DNA of 64,000 bases, taken from contig PDUO01000023.1 in NCBI GenBank assembly GCA_003008705.1, forward strand, positions 225,312 to 289,311, written 5' to 3'. Shown piece after piece: positions 20,110 to 30,774 of this stretch (positions are counted from its first letter, which is position 1; each line of letters starts with the position of its first letter). A program made the position numbers and the translations under genes. This DNA comes from Pezicula radicicola. Its lineage: Eukaryota > Ascomycota > Leotiomycetes > Helotiales > Dermateaceae. The notes below the pieces were generated by a model that ran no database searches, was not told the DNA's origin, and saw nothing but the letters and a program-made list of their open reading frames with translations.

Positions 20110-20300
20110 GGGTGCGTCAATTTCCAGCGCATAGTCTTGCCTTCTTCCCTAAGGTTTCTCATAAAGACTACGGATGGTGTCTCGTCAAGAAGGTTGTCGA
20201 AAAAGGTTGATGCATGTCGCAAGGTCGTGGAGTGCAACCTCCACGACCTCCTGCCCCCATCGATGGCGCTTGTTCCGCGGTGCATATGCAACAGTACCTA
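20110..20300 (-). pseudogene. BTB/POZ-like fragment
   Basis: Minus frame reads GGRRSWRLHSTTLRHASTFF, then DNLLDE and a TMRWKL strand. The order W-x-LHS-x-x-L-x-x-ASxFF-x-x-LL is the BTB core used by many fungal BTB proteins (interaction modules, often with Cul3). Upstream is a Ser/Thr/Val-rich stretch; downstream the frame hits a stop within ten codons. No complete gene is recoverable. Confidence 0.45.
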
Positions 20301-21075
20301 GGCGATGTTAATGAACAGTGACCAAGGCCCAACGGGTTGACAACTTGGGAGCCATTGGCAACAACAGCTGCTGACGTATCGGCCAGAGAAGCTGGAGCTG
20401 TAGTACTTCCACTGACTGAACCTATCCTTGGAGTCGTCGCCGTTACTGGCGGTTCAAGGTGGTGCGAGGAAGAGATGCTCACCTTAGGCATGAAGGCATA
20501 TGAGAACGATACTCGATTCTCCTGACATGGTATTTGCCAGCGCTACCATTAGAGAGATGGCGATTTGTTTGCTGAATAACCTTCGTTGAAATCAATGCGG
20601 GCGTCTTGTACTCGTTTTGACGTTGAATTAAGTGTTTTGTGTGTATTTAATTTAGCGGGAAGAATTTGGGGAACGTTGCTCTTAGTGTCCACGCTTACTA
20701 AGAGTTTTTCTATTTACTAACCGTATCACATTGAGGCCTGCAGATTTTCAAGGATGAAAGATAATCACACTTCGCCATTTTTAAAGGCGTTAGAGCTTGC
20801 ACAGTCACTTTCACTTAATTGAGGAAATTCGATGAGCTAACACAAGGATGACCATCAATTCTTCAGATATTGAGCAAAGAATTTGATCTGAACGGTAGCA
20901 TCTGGGAAATCCAAGGCCTACCACTTTCCGAGTTCCGCCAAGTTCCATCAGTCCCCAAGTTTGATAACTTCCACCAATATCCACGGTTTACCAATCTCCA
21001 AGGTGTACCAACTTTCAAGTGATCTCCGTAACCCAATAATAACCTGCATGATCCAATTGAATGACCAATGTCGAT

Positions 21076-22002
21076 TTAGAGACGGGCTCTGACTTCGACT
21101 CCACCTCTGAGCTTCGGCATCGACGACAGTTCTCTCCATGCAGTGTCCCAACGACAAACCTCCTCCTCCAGCCAACCCATAATGTAACCATCAATGACGG
21201 TGGAAGAACCCTTCTTACCAACAGAAGCCTGATGGCTTCGCGTAAGATAGTCGATTACAGCTGGGTCTGCCTCCTGTGTCCTTCCAAAGCCACCCTGGTA
21301 ACAGTCGTAAGTAGGATTTTCAATCGTCTGGATCAAAAGCTCGTGAATCATCTTTTGAGAGGTAACAGACTTGCGGTTGCGGAGCTTAAAACTGACTGTA
21401 TAGTTATATTCCTGGACTTTGAGGCGCTGGTTTAGTAATGGCAGGTATTCGTATGGTGGGAAGGTGGCGGGGTTGACTTTCATCGGTTCCCATTCAGGGT
21501 CATCGAATCGGTAGATTCCATCGGCGTGTGGGCAGGGGATCTGTTTTTGGGGCTCGGGGGTTGGGTAATTCTTCTCGTTAGAAGCAGCGAAGCATCCGGC
21601 CAATGTCCACAAACGTGAACGTGTCTCCATGGACGGGAACTGAGTTAGATCGTATCGGATGAATAGACAGTCGGTGGCAAAATCGATGTAGATTTGGCGA
21701 GATCCATCTGGTTGCAAGAAACATGCAATATACTTTTTGAGGCCCTCCGCGCGCGATTCCTGGTTGATGTGGAGAATGATGGGGATGGGAGTCATCGCTC
21801 GAACGTTGATGAGTTGAGGATGCCCAGCATCTGGTTTGGTGATTCCAGACAGCTCGACTTGAACATCGTAGTGATGAGTAGCTATGTCCATGTACTTGAT
21901 GATTTTGAGACGGATTTCAGGTACAAGCTTGGGGAATGAGGGGAACGCAATTGGCGGTACTGAGTACAAAAACGCGGCTCTAGATCTTGTCAATGGCGCC
22001 AT
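21076..22002 (-). CDS. 2EXR-domain protein
   Basis: 308 residues from the ATG at 22002 (the frame is open to 22026, but that codon is TTG). After a short basic head comes FPSFPKLVPEIRLKIIKYM, then TPIPIILHINQESRAEGLK and QIYIDFATDCLFIRYDL: the F-P-x-LP-x-EIR-x-KI start, the P-x-LL-x-N-x-ESR centre and the (Y/F)xD-x-x-DxL(Y/F) strand define the fungal 2EXR domain. Family members are F-box-like in layout and mostly uncharacterised. The C-terminal half (including GYIMGWLEEEVCRWDTAWRE) resembles the tail of the other 2EXR protein at 61.7 kb (GYDISGMRKMVSWECGWEEA), so the two are likely distant paralogues. Confidence 0.85.
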   Translation of the reverse strand: MAPLTRSRAAFLYSVPPIAFPSFPKLVPEIRLKIIKYMDIATHHYDVQVELSGITKPDAGHPQLINVRAMTPIPIILHINQESRAEGLKKYIACFLQPDGSRQIYIDFATDCLFIRYDLTQFPSMETRSRLWTLAGCFAASNEKNYPTPEPQKQIPCPHADGIYRFDDPEWEPMKVNPATFPPYEYLPLLNQRLKVQEYNYTVSFKLRNRKSVTSQKMIHELLIQTIENPTYDCYQGGFGRTQEADPAVIDYLTRSHQASVGKKGSSTVIDGYIMGWLEEEVCRWDTAWRELSSMPKLRGGVEVRARL

Positions 22003-24295
22003 CTTGGAAGCCAAAGCGAAGTGCAAATGTTGTTGTTAGTGAGATGAGCTGTTGTGAAGAGAGAACGTGTTTTTGTTTGGTAACGTGGAGAAAAATCCGC
22101 ACACAGTCGCGCTAGCTCGCTTAACTTAACCAATATGATAAAGTGACCGTTTCTTAAACCCTCAAGAACGACAACCAGCTTCCACATGCTCCTATAAAGT
22201 AGAAGAACCCATTTTTGGTTGAAATTAATCCTTTAACATAAGTTCCAGCTAATACTTAGAGTTCGCCAACTATGGCAAGTCCTCACATGATCTTATCCTC
22301 CCACAAAAGGGTTACTAGGAGTAGCGACAATTACCACTGGAAGAGGATTTTAGCACAGTAAATACTATTGTTATCCCTATTATGACTGCAAGTGATGTAC
22401 ATGGCGAGCGTTGTGTTGTGATTTTGGTGCTCTTTCATCTCTGCTGGTATGGAATCAGAACAGTAATTAGGCAAGCTCACAAAATATCGACACTCTCCCT
22501 GAAGCTATTCTCAATGCCACTTCAAGTTTGAACAATAGTCTCCCAATTTATCATACCTGCTACGGGTAAAGAAAACTTTATCGTAGACTCCGTGTTCTTC
22601 AGAATTGAGAAATACTTAAGAGCTCTTATATGTACCTCGCTTCGATTTGGTTTTGCATCATTGTGTTCATAGATAGAGACAACGGAGCTAAAGTTTCCCA
22701 AACACCACTTCTCACATACTAATCAATAATATGCCTGTGAAAAAAAACTTGTGCGGAATCATATTATAATTAAGAAGTTATTTCATCCTATACTAGGACT
22801 TGAAAAGTGCCTTTATTGATCGTTCTAGATCCTTCGCATCCTCTGCGTTGATGTCTCTACTTCCAAAATCTTGCCAAGTATCTTACCCACTTTGCAACTA
22901 CCACCCCCCATTTTACTGTGGTATTTGAATTTGATATACCAAATATTCTTCGACCAGTCGGACGCTGTTTGTATGTGGCAGTTCTTTTCGGTTCTGTGGG
23001 GGTGGAACAGTTAGTATTTATGATTACCCTAGGAGTTTCTGCAGAAACGTTACTTGACTAAGTTCTTGGTATTTGTTTTGCAAAGACTAGATTACTGATT
23101 TGGCAATTGGGGAAATTGGTTGATAAGAGATCTTGGACTTGGTCGAAGCTTGCTTGTTTTTGACTTTTGCATTTGGAATATTCGTAGGGAGGTTGTTTTG
23201 CTACTACTTCTCGAGCTGGTACCTTTACTAGATATTAGAGATGTATCAAACTGTCCTTCCGTTTTGTTTCCCCCCAGTATTTGGGTAGCTTCCTGACCTG
23301 ACCAACAGTGTTCCTGTCTCGTTGCGCAAACCAGAGGATGCAAAGGAGGACCTCGCTGAAGGTGCTTATCTGTGGTGCATGCGGGTTTGTGTATGATGAA
23401 TAGATCTTCGGCAAGGGCTTCGGTTTCGACATTCTTGTAAGTTTCTTTCCATTTGATATCGTGTCCACAGTCCAGTAGAGGCAGCGAAGACCTTCTCGCA
23501 AACAGGGTCCAATGCGTTTAAATACGGAGCTTGATGATCGTACTTCGTAAGACAGCAGATGGTTGTTGATGTACCGTAAGGTTAAAAAAAGAGGTCTGCT
23601 TTGGCTCAGGGAGGCAAGGAAACGACTGCTTCGAAATATCTTGTCAGCTGTGGACCTTTAAATCACTAATGCACATACTTGGGAAAGGTAAGCTAAATTA
23701 AACTCACGGAAATATACTTGAGCCTTGCACGCGAAGCGTCTACGACACCGTCGTGGCATACTCTTGTGCTTCTATCAGCCGGCGCTCTCATTGACTTCAA
23801 GCTTATTAGCTTGCTCTTGCGTGGTTCTGGACTTCGGCCGTATATATCGCTAGGAGAATGGGATACGGGAATGGAGCTACTATCTCAACAATGTAGGCCA
23901 TAGGGCATAGGGGCGGCTCATAGTTTGTGCGGCTTAAATTTGTACTTGAGACTGGACGGGAGCTAGGAACGTTAGCACTAGTTCCTTCTAGCGCTTTTAC
24001 ATCTGCGTGAAGTGTAAAAGTTGATTTGAATTTTATGTTTGCAATTTGCAAGCCACAGAAGCCAGATACATTCCTCAAAGATTGCTACAAATTGAGAAAG
24101 AGAAAGAGAGAAAGAAGGAGCAAGAGTTATACCACAGCTTTCAAGTCGATGATATACTGTGTACAAGCATCACGATGCACAGGAACCTCCCAGTTTGTCA
24201 AGCTATTATTATCCATGAACGCTGGCATCCTTCCAAGGTCCCCCCTTCAAGTACTTCATTCTTTCGCAGTTATTATTCGTAGAACAGGTGCCCAA
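22003..24295. other. Intergenic, no gene supported
   Basis: Only short frames, mostly without ATG. 22000-22200 is presumably the promoter of the minus-strand 2EXR gene. AT-rich; no repeat or RNA gene recognised. Confidence 0.45.
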
Positions 24296-25066
24296 TCAGA
24301 ATTCGTTCATTTCTTCATTCTTGCACTCGTCCGACCCTGTCTTGTCTGATATTTCCCATTGGCGCTTGGTATCCTCATCTCCTCCGCTAGGAACCTTTGC
24401 AGGACTTGAACATGGTGTTTGATCAGAGTCTACGTATTCCAAGGTAGCATCTTTCATTTCCACGTCGCTATCCACTTCATCCTGATCCTCCGAACCGCTG
24501 AAAGAGCTCTTAAACTTGCTGGCCATGCTAGCCATGCTCTCCAGCCTTGCAGCAACTAAGGGAGAGGAACTAGAATCTTGGCGCATAAGACTTGGGGTTC
24601 GAGGTGGGGTATTCAAGGTAGAATTGTGCGCTCCATCGTGAGATCTCCTCCGTCGGTTTACGGCACTATCAATGGTAGTCAAGGTCGTGTCATCGTGAGA
24701 TCCCTTGCACTTCGCAGAAGTATCAACCTTAGTCAGGATAGGCATTTCCGATCTATTGAGTTCTCGTCTGCGGCAGTCCAGAACAGTATCAATGGCATCC
24801 AAAGCAGACTTTTCGGCTTCATTAACGGAGCGGCTCCGGCCTTTGACAGCACTCGCGTTTCTCTTCGCGCGGAACTGCTCGAATCTTGCATTCTCCTCCT
24901 TTTCCTTGAGAGCTTTGGCTTCATCGTTCAACTTCTTTGCTACGAGGTACTGGTGTTCAATTCTCTGACAGTCAGGACAGATATCGTCCAGGAAGTCCTT
25001 GTGGGCCATGCAGTCAGATCCTTCGCAAAGTCCTGCATTGTCCTTGTGGCAGAATTGACGGCTCAT
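24296..25066 (-). CDS. Hypothetical protein with N-terminal cysteine cluster
   Basis: Single exon, ATG at 25066, 256 residues. Residues 6-34 hold five cysteines (FCHKDNAGLCEGSDC...ICPDC) in a spacing that could bind zinc. A charged helix rich in K, E, A and R follows (about 43-75), probably a coiled coil, then a Ser/Thr/Pro/Asp-rich disordered tail with many possible phosphosites and an acidic patch (EDQDEVDSDVEMKDA). No signal peptide or membrane segment. The gene is uninterrupted and composition is consistent throughout, so it is likely real; family and function not recognised. Confidence 0.7.
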   Translation of the reverse strand: MSRQFCHKDNAGLCEGSDCMAHKDFLDDICPDCQRIEHQYLVAKKLNDEAKALKEKEENARFEQFRAKRNASAVKGRSRSVNEAEKSALDAIDTVLDCRRRELNRSEMPILTKVDTSAKCKGSHDDTTLTTIDSAVNRRRRSHDGAHNSTLNTPPRTPSLMRQDSSSSPLVAARLESMASMASKFKSSFSGSEDQDEVDSDVEMKDATLEYVDSDQTPCSSPAKVPSGGDEDTKRQWEISDKTGSDECKNEEMNEF

Positions 25067-26039
25067 GTGGCTAGATGCGGCGTAGTTAGCACTTGTATAT
25101 CTCGTACAAGATCAAGCAATACGTAGAATTGAGGGGGATTGAAGAGAGGATTCCATACATGTATCTGCAATGGCACCCGTTGAACTTGGTCATAGTGATG
25201 GAACACATGGTCGCTTGAGGAGGATATGTAATGTTTTATTCGGTATGATTCTTCCTCGAGATGATTCTTGCTGAGGTGGTGGTCTGGCTTGGTAGGGTTA
25301 GGTGGGCGATGAAGAAACAGGCAGTCGCGCTTTCTGTCTGGGATTGGTCGGATCGCAGAGGGGTTCACTGTGAACGAAGTCACAAGATTCACCCAAATAC
25401 CATAGTCGCATCAAAGTATTAGCGTCTGTTAGATTTCAAGTTCAATGTGATGTTCATCGATTTTCCTGTTCGAGTTTTAGATTGGTGTTAAATTTCTTTC
25501 GTGCATCCTATGTCTTTTTTTTTAGCTCTTTTTTCGGATTTTGGGCTATTAGAGGCAGCGCTTAACACACAGAACCCTCAACTACAACATATACGACTGC
25601 ACAGAAATCCAATAAAGTTTTTAACCTTTTCTATCGTAGCCATCTACGTTCACATGTTAATGTGGCCTGTATATCACTCAATAGAAGTCTTGGCACTCCC
25701 CCCTATATCTCGCTTATGCTCTACGGTGGCCATGAAGTGCCGATATGGTTAACGACGATTATGATACAAATCAAAGTCATACGTCTAATCTACAGACTCC
25801 AGAACTTTTTGACACGACGTATTAAGTGGGTGAATTTATAGCTGCCGGATACTATTATGCATTCTAATTATACATATACTGGAGTATTCTCATTCAAACC
25901 CAATCTAAGCTCGCTCATTAGCAGTACACGTTTCATGCAAAAGCCTCTCACAAATTCAACTTAGGGAGTGGAGCCTTCCCAGGAAGGGCAGCTGTGACTG
26001 CCTAAGTCTTGGCGCAGGATTCAGTCTCGACGAGGCGTT
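25067..26039. other. Promoter side of the 24.3-25.1 kb gene, otherwise empty
   Basis: Nothing supported beyond the upstream region of the minus-strand gene. Confidence 0.4.
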
Positions 26040-26800
26040 GAATGGAACGGTTATTTGGATAGCAACACATAGCGGCAAAAGATTCGTATTCTGTGAAAAA
26101 TCAAGTGTGTGGAAATGGATCTACTTATAGAGGACGACCATATGACTATTCCCATTTAATTCAACATGAAGTTGCCCCAATCGTGGCAGACGTGAAGGAC
26201 GCCAGGGCCGAGTAGCTTGACTGGGCAACGATTGATGTGCCAGCAAGAGTTTACAGAAACTGGGAACTGAGCCTTACGCCACCGTCTTGCTACCATTCTG
26301 TTACTTTGAGGGTGGTTGAGAGTGAAGGCTTGCGTGTTTGACCGAAGTTCTGGACTAGATTTGCCTGGGAAACCAGACCAAGCTTTGAGTAGATGGTGGA
26401 AGCCATTTTTATGCGGTTGATATTTCCGACAATCTCTTACATCACGAAACAGTCGCTTAGGACTGAAATCTGTATGTATGTGGGCCTGCTTGTAAGGGAA
26501 AATTCCGAAATGACCAGACGTGCTCAATGTCAACCCTGCAACCAGGCTCATTGACTTGCAGACCTTCACCAAAAGTTAGTTAAAACTTTGTTTAGGTCAG
26601 AGTGAACCAACTCACGAATAAACATAATTGAGCTCTCTAGGCCAGAGCTTGTTGAACAGAATAGTTATTAGGAGCAACATGTGAGCAGGCAAAGGTATTG
26701 TATTCTGTGTGAAACTGAGTGTTCTGAAATGGGCTTATGTGTAGTAGCCAGGGAAGAACGATAACATGACTATCCCATTTAGTTCAACATTAGTTACAAA
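26040..26800 (+). repeat. Tandem diverged duplication, about 610 bp period
   Basis: 26040-26190 and 26655-26800 share the same order of blocks: GGTTATTTGGATAGCAACA / AGTTATTAGGAGCAACA, GTATTCTGTG, AAxTGAGTGT-type, GAAATGG, a CTTAT(A/G) block, CATATGACTATTCCCATTTA / CATGACTATCCCATTTA, GTTCAACAT. An ATG frame of 121 codons (26766-27131) starts inside the second copy, but there is no family signal and no counterpart in the first copy, so I do not call it a gene. Confidence 0.55.
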
Positions 26801-29800
26801 CTTCATAAGGGTCAGTGAGAAACGTACACTTGCTGGCATGCTGCATGAAGATGATTGGGCTCTCTGTGCCATAACACATTGTTCCATGTCCAGAAACTAC
26901 GTCTCGGGCACAACAGTCCCTACCACGGAAAATAACCAGCTCATGACTGTAGGTCGAATCTTAGGGGATGAGTGCATGTTGGAACCCGTAGGTGACCTTG
27001 ACAAAGGTCGGTGCGTACGTATATGTCCAGGATTCCGTTTGAGGCCGATAGACATGGCAACAGATGTCTGCACACATCGCAAGAAGGGACAACTACCCAT
27101 GCCACCTGAGTTACTCAAATCAAGTAAATAGATTGGAGGGTGTTAGCAGCATATGCGGTGTTCATCGGAGGGAAAAGAATTTTTTTCCCCTGTTGATAGA
27201 GCTATGCCGGGAGGAGATATATCTTCGAGGTGAAGTCTGCTTGAGGCCTGACACACCTTTGCCACGTTTTAGTACAATCCTAAAAGTAACAGAGCGGAGT
27301 TGAAACGAAGTTTGTACCAACCTTTCATCATGTCTGTTGGGCATTTCGCATTCTGGAATCCCTGAACTCGAAGATTGGCATGCCAGAATGCGAGATATCC
27401 AATTCCCGTCGCTTGTAAAATCGCCTCGTACCAGGAAGCAGATAAATCTTTGGCAGTTTCGACCCATTTTGAATGACATGTGGGGAGCCAAAGGTTGACT
27501 GCTTTTGGTGCTTGGATATCCGGGGTTATTTAGTGACCTGGGACTGGAGCAGCCCGCAACTGGTTCGAAGTAACTCTTGATGGATGACTATTCTGTTTGG
27601 CATAGTGCCGGTAAAGTCTTCCCAGTGGGCTTGTTATGCTTGTCAGCGGTAGCCTGCGATAAGGTGCTTGATGCTGTCAAGAAACTCACCGTCTTGTTCG
27701 CACATCACGGTATCGGTTGCCGTTCGCCCGGAGGAAAGACTCTGAGATTCATAAGAAGGATATTCAGACCCACGTCCATCTCCACTGCATTGTTGAAACC
27801 CTCAATATATTCTTATTCAGTGCTGGGGCTCAAGGAGTTGTTGAAAGTTATGTTTGCCCTCTGCGATGGTGTTTCGACCGAGCGCGCTCAAAACCGAACA
27901 ACGGACAGGAATTTGAGATCGTAGTTAGAAATCGTAGAAATATCTGTGTCCGCTAGTTGGAAAAGTTAAAGGGATCTATTTTCAAATGAGTCAGCAACTT
28001 CTTCATTGAAGTGTTGATGTAGAAATGGTAGGGATGGAAATGCGGGACGCAAAGAATTGCCAGCGCACAGCAATGCTATCGCCGTGTGTCTATGATAGAA
28101 AATACACTGGTAGTGGATGCAGGCATAGATATATTATTGCCTGAGATTGCCATTGAAGACGTACCTTTGAGTTATTGCTTCTTCTTCGATCGCATTGTCC
28201 CTGGTTTGAGACGACTAGAATCGCGTTCGTTCTTCCTTTGCACCTCTTCGTCCTAGCAGACAGATCTTGTGGAAACCATTGAATGAGATTGCTCATGATG
28301 ACATACTAAGTAAAGATCTTTTACAAGCTGGCGTGACATTACAAATTGAAAAAAAAAAGTGGTGGTGGTGGTGGGTGAGGTTTGAAGCATGGATGAAGAC
28401 GTGCTGCAAGAACTTTTTGACTCGACTTTGGGGCTAGCAAAATATCCAAAAGTAGAAAGGGGCACTTCCACCAACGAGAGGTCAGAGATATGTGGTAAGA
28501 CCAACACGAATTTGACGTCAGTTGAGACAGTCTCATCTCGATTTCTTATCCCAAGTGATACTCTAACTACAATCTAGTGTCTACCGAATATATCCTATTA
28601 CTAATATATGATAGTAGTATCCTGTCTATAGCACTACACTTGCATTCTACTACAGACTAGCCATGCTACTGGCCAAATTACAATCTTTCCCCCCAAGGCT
28701 AAGACTTTAGCAGGGATCAACTCACAGACATTATCGAGAGCATGAGCGGTAGGGGAAACTTGCTTGGGGCCGACTTTCGTGGAAGGAAGACACCCTTTTG
28801 AGACAAGAAGATGTGACATCGTGATAGACGAAATCTCAAACCTCCCTTCTATAGCAAGAGATGGTTAAGTAAGTGTCATTTCTACTCCGGATTTAACACT
28901 TAATTTACTTCTAATCGTGAAGTGAGTGGGTTTTACAAGCATTGATTTTCTACACAAGTAACTGTTGCCCATACGTGTATTGAATGCTATCTACACAGAA
29001 TCATCCCATCTATTTGCAGTGCTCATCGAGAGTTATGAGTGCTGGTATGCAACCAAGACTTATTGTGAAACAAAAAACAAAACAAAAAACAAACAAAAGT
29101 CCCGTTCCATCACACCCCACCGTTTAGCTCTTTCCATTCCAAAGCCATTTTGTCCCTTCCAGGCAGACACTCCCGCCCCAGTATCCGGATCTCAGTATCC
29201 GGATCTCTATGGAGCTGAGTATAGTTAAACCAGTCTTTGTTTGGGAGACCATACTAAACTCCATAGATATAGAAAGATCTTCATTGAACGATTTTTGGCC
29301 TCCTTGGGTATTTCCTGAGTCTGGCCAAGTCAGGTGTCGCCAAGAATGGTTAAGCGGCACCTAGGATAGGATCCAGATTTAAAAAAACGAAGTCCAAATA
29401 TCTTAGTCTTATACTTGTTCTAGAGGTGTTTAGAAAAGCCTATCCCTTACACCATTTCCTGCCATTTCGCACAGAGATTTGACACCCCGAAGATTTCGCC
29501 TTTAAAAACATATGTATATTGCCGTGCAGGTTCTACCAATCTGTGAACATGGAAGGAAACGGTGTAAGTCATAGAACATCGGGAAGGTGTGTTCCAACGA
29601 TTTGACAATTCGCCAAATTGACCAAATCGATAATGTGTTTCGCCAAGTCGGGGATAATATGCACAAGCGTGCAATCGGTATAGTATCAGTATGGAGTTCG
29701 CGGGGCTTCGTGTTGCTCTTTCCTCTTTCCCTTAGTGCCGACCAAACTCCAGCTCCTCTCCTCTCCTCTCCAGTATATCCGTTTCAATGACACTCGTTGA

Positions 29801-30400
29801 AAGGGGTGATAGATTCGTAGAAGGACACACGATCTCGGTAGTAGTCTTTGCATACTTTGGGAGGAAGTGTTTAGTTGAATACATCCTAATGCACGAGTCA
29901 GTTTTTACGAGGTTACAAAGAAGTATCAATCGTAGTTGAGAACATACCGGATCAAGGTTCAGGCTCGCCCAATCTCAAGAAGTAGGTTGGTAATAGTTCG
30001 AGTAATATTAAGGACATCGAGCTTCTCTGATGAGGGGTAAAGTTGTCCCGTTCGATACGGTACGGCCTCCATTATCCTCTTCCAGTGCCTGCCATGCTAA
30101 CTCTACCAGAGGGTACAACGAAGAACATCGCGCCTGGGGGACAGGAGTAGGATCGCTATTGTAAAACTATGAAGAATTTCTCTTAGCAAACTCGTTCTTG
30201 AGATGTGATTGCCAGTAAAGGTACGGCAACATATCCTGGCAGATCGGACCAGGATATGAAGCACACCAGCAATGCCAGCTGGATTGTATGCAACTGAGAG
30301 CAGGGAGAGGATACACACTTTGAGAGTTCGTCTACTGATTTATTGCAAGATTGTTGATCTTACGCTTCCAAGTTTTGTATTTGCCATCTTTGGCATGTTC
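26801..30400. other. Gene-poor tract
   Basis: Only short frames with no recognisable domain (for example 61 codons from an ATG at 28819 on the minus strand with a hydrophobic middle). A 14-bp unit AGTATCCGGATCTC is doubled at about 29180-29208. No gene supported. Confidence 0.4.
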
Positions 30401-30431
30401 CTCACACGTTGAAGTGCAAGTCAGCTTAAGG

Positions 30432-30774
30432 AGCTTCGAAGATATACCGACAAGACCCTCGGCTCACCTCACCATCAACCCACGTATTATTTCACGTTCT
30501 CGAGTGTCTTCAAAATCCATTGTAGGCAAGTTGCATTCATTCGAAGTGAATCTTCCTTGTCACACGTAAACTTGCATTCTGGCACAGCAAGCTGTGACAA
30601 AAATCTTGAGACTCTCGCACCCAATCTACAGCAACTAAAGCGTCTTTGCAATTGTGTTGTTCCACAACTGACTATTGAGCCTACGTATTCAGCCTTCTTA
30701 CAGTTCTCTGCATACTTACATAGGCCAAGCACAGGCACTCTGTCTTTACGCCCGTGGCAGATAATTAGGTAGTC
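30432..30774 (+). pseudogene. Possible LRR/F-box-type fragment
   Basis: A continuous plus frame preceded by TGA reads QLKELRRYTDKTLGSP, then LSHVNLHSGTASCDKNLETL and NLQQLKRLCNCVV, ending TAG. L-rich segments with C-x-x-L-x-x-L spacing suggest a leucine-rich-repeat or F-box-LRR relic. No start codon and no neighbouring exon recognised. Confidence 0.25.

Noticed and set aside
26156..26572. 138-codon minus ORF as a secreted protein
   Set aside because: It begins at TTG, the first ATG gives no clear signal peptide, and its end lies in a non-coding duplication.
27577..27924. 115-codon plus ORF
   Set aside because: Starts at a non-ATG codon, no family signal, overlaps other equally long frames.
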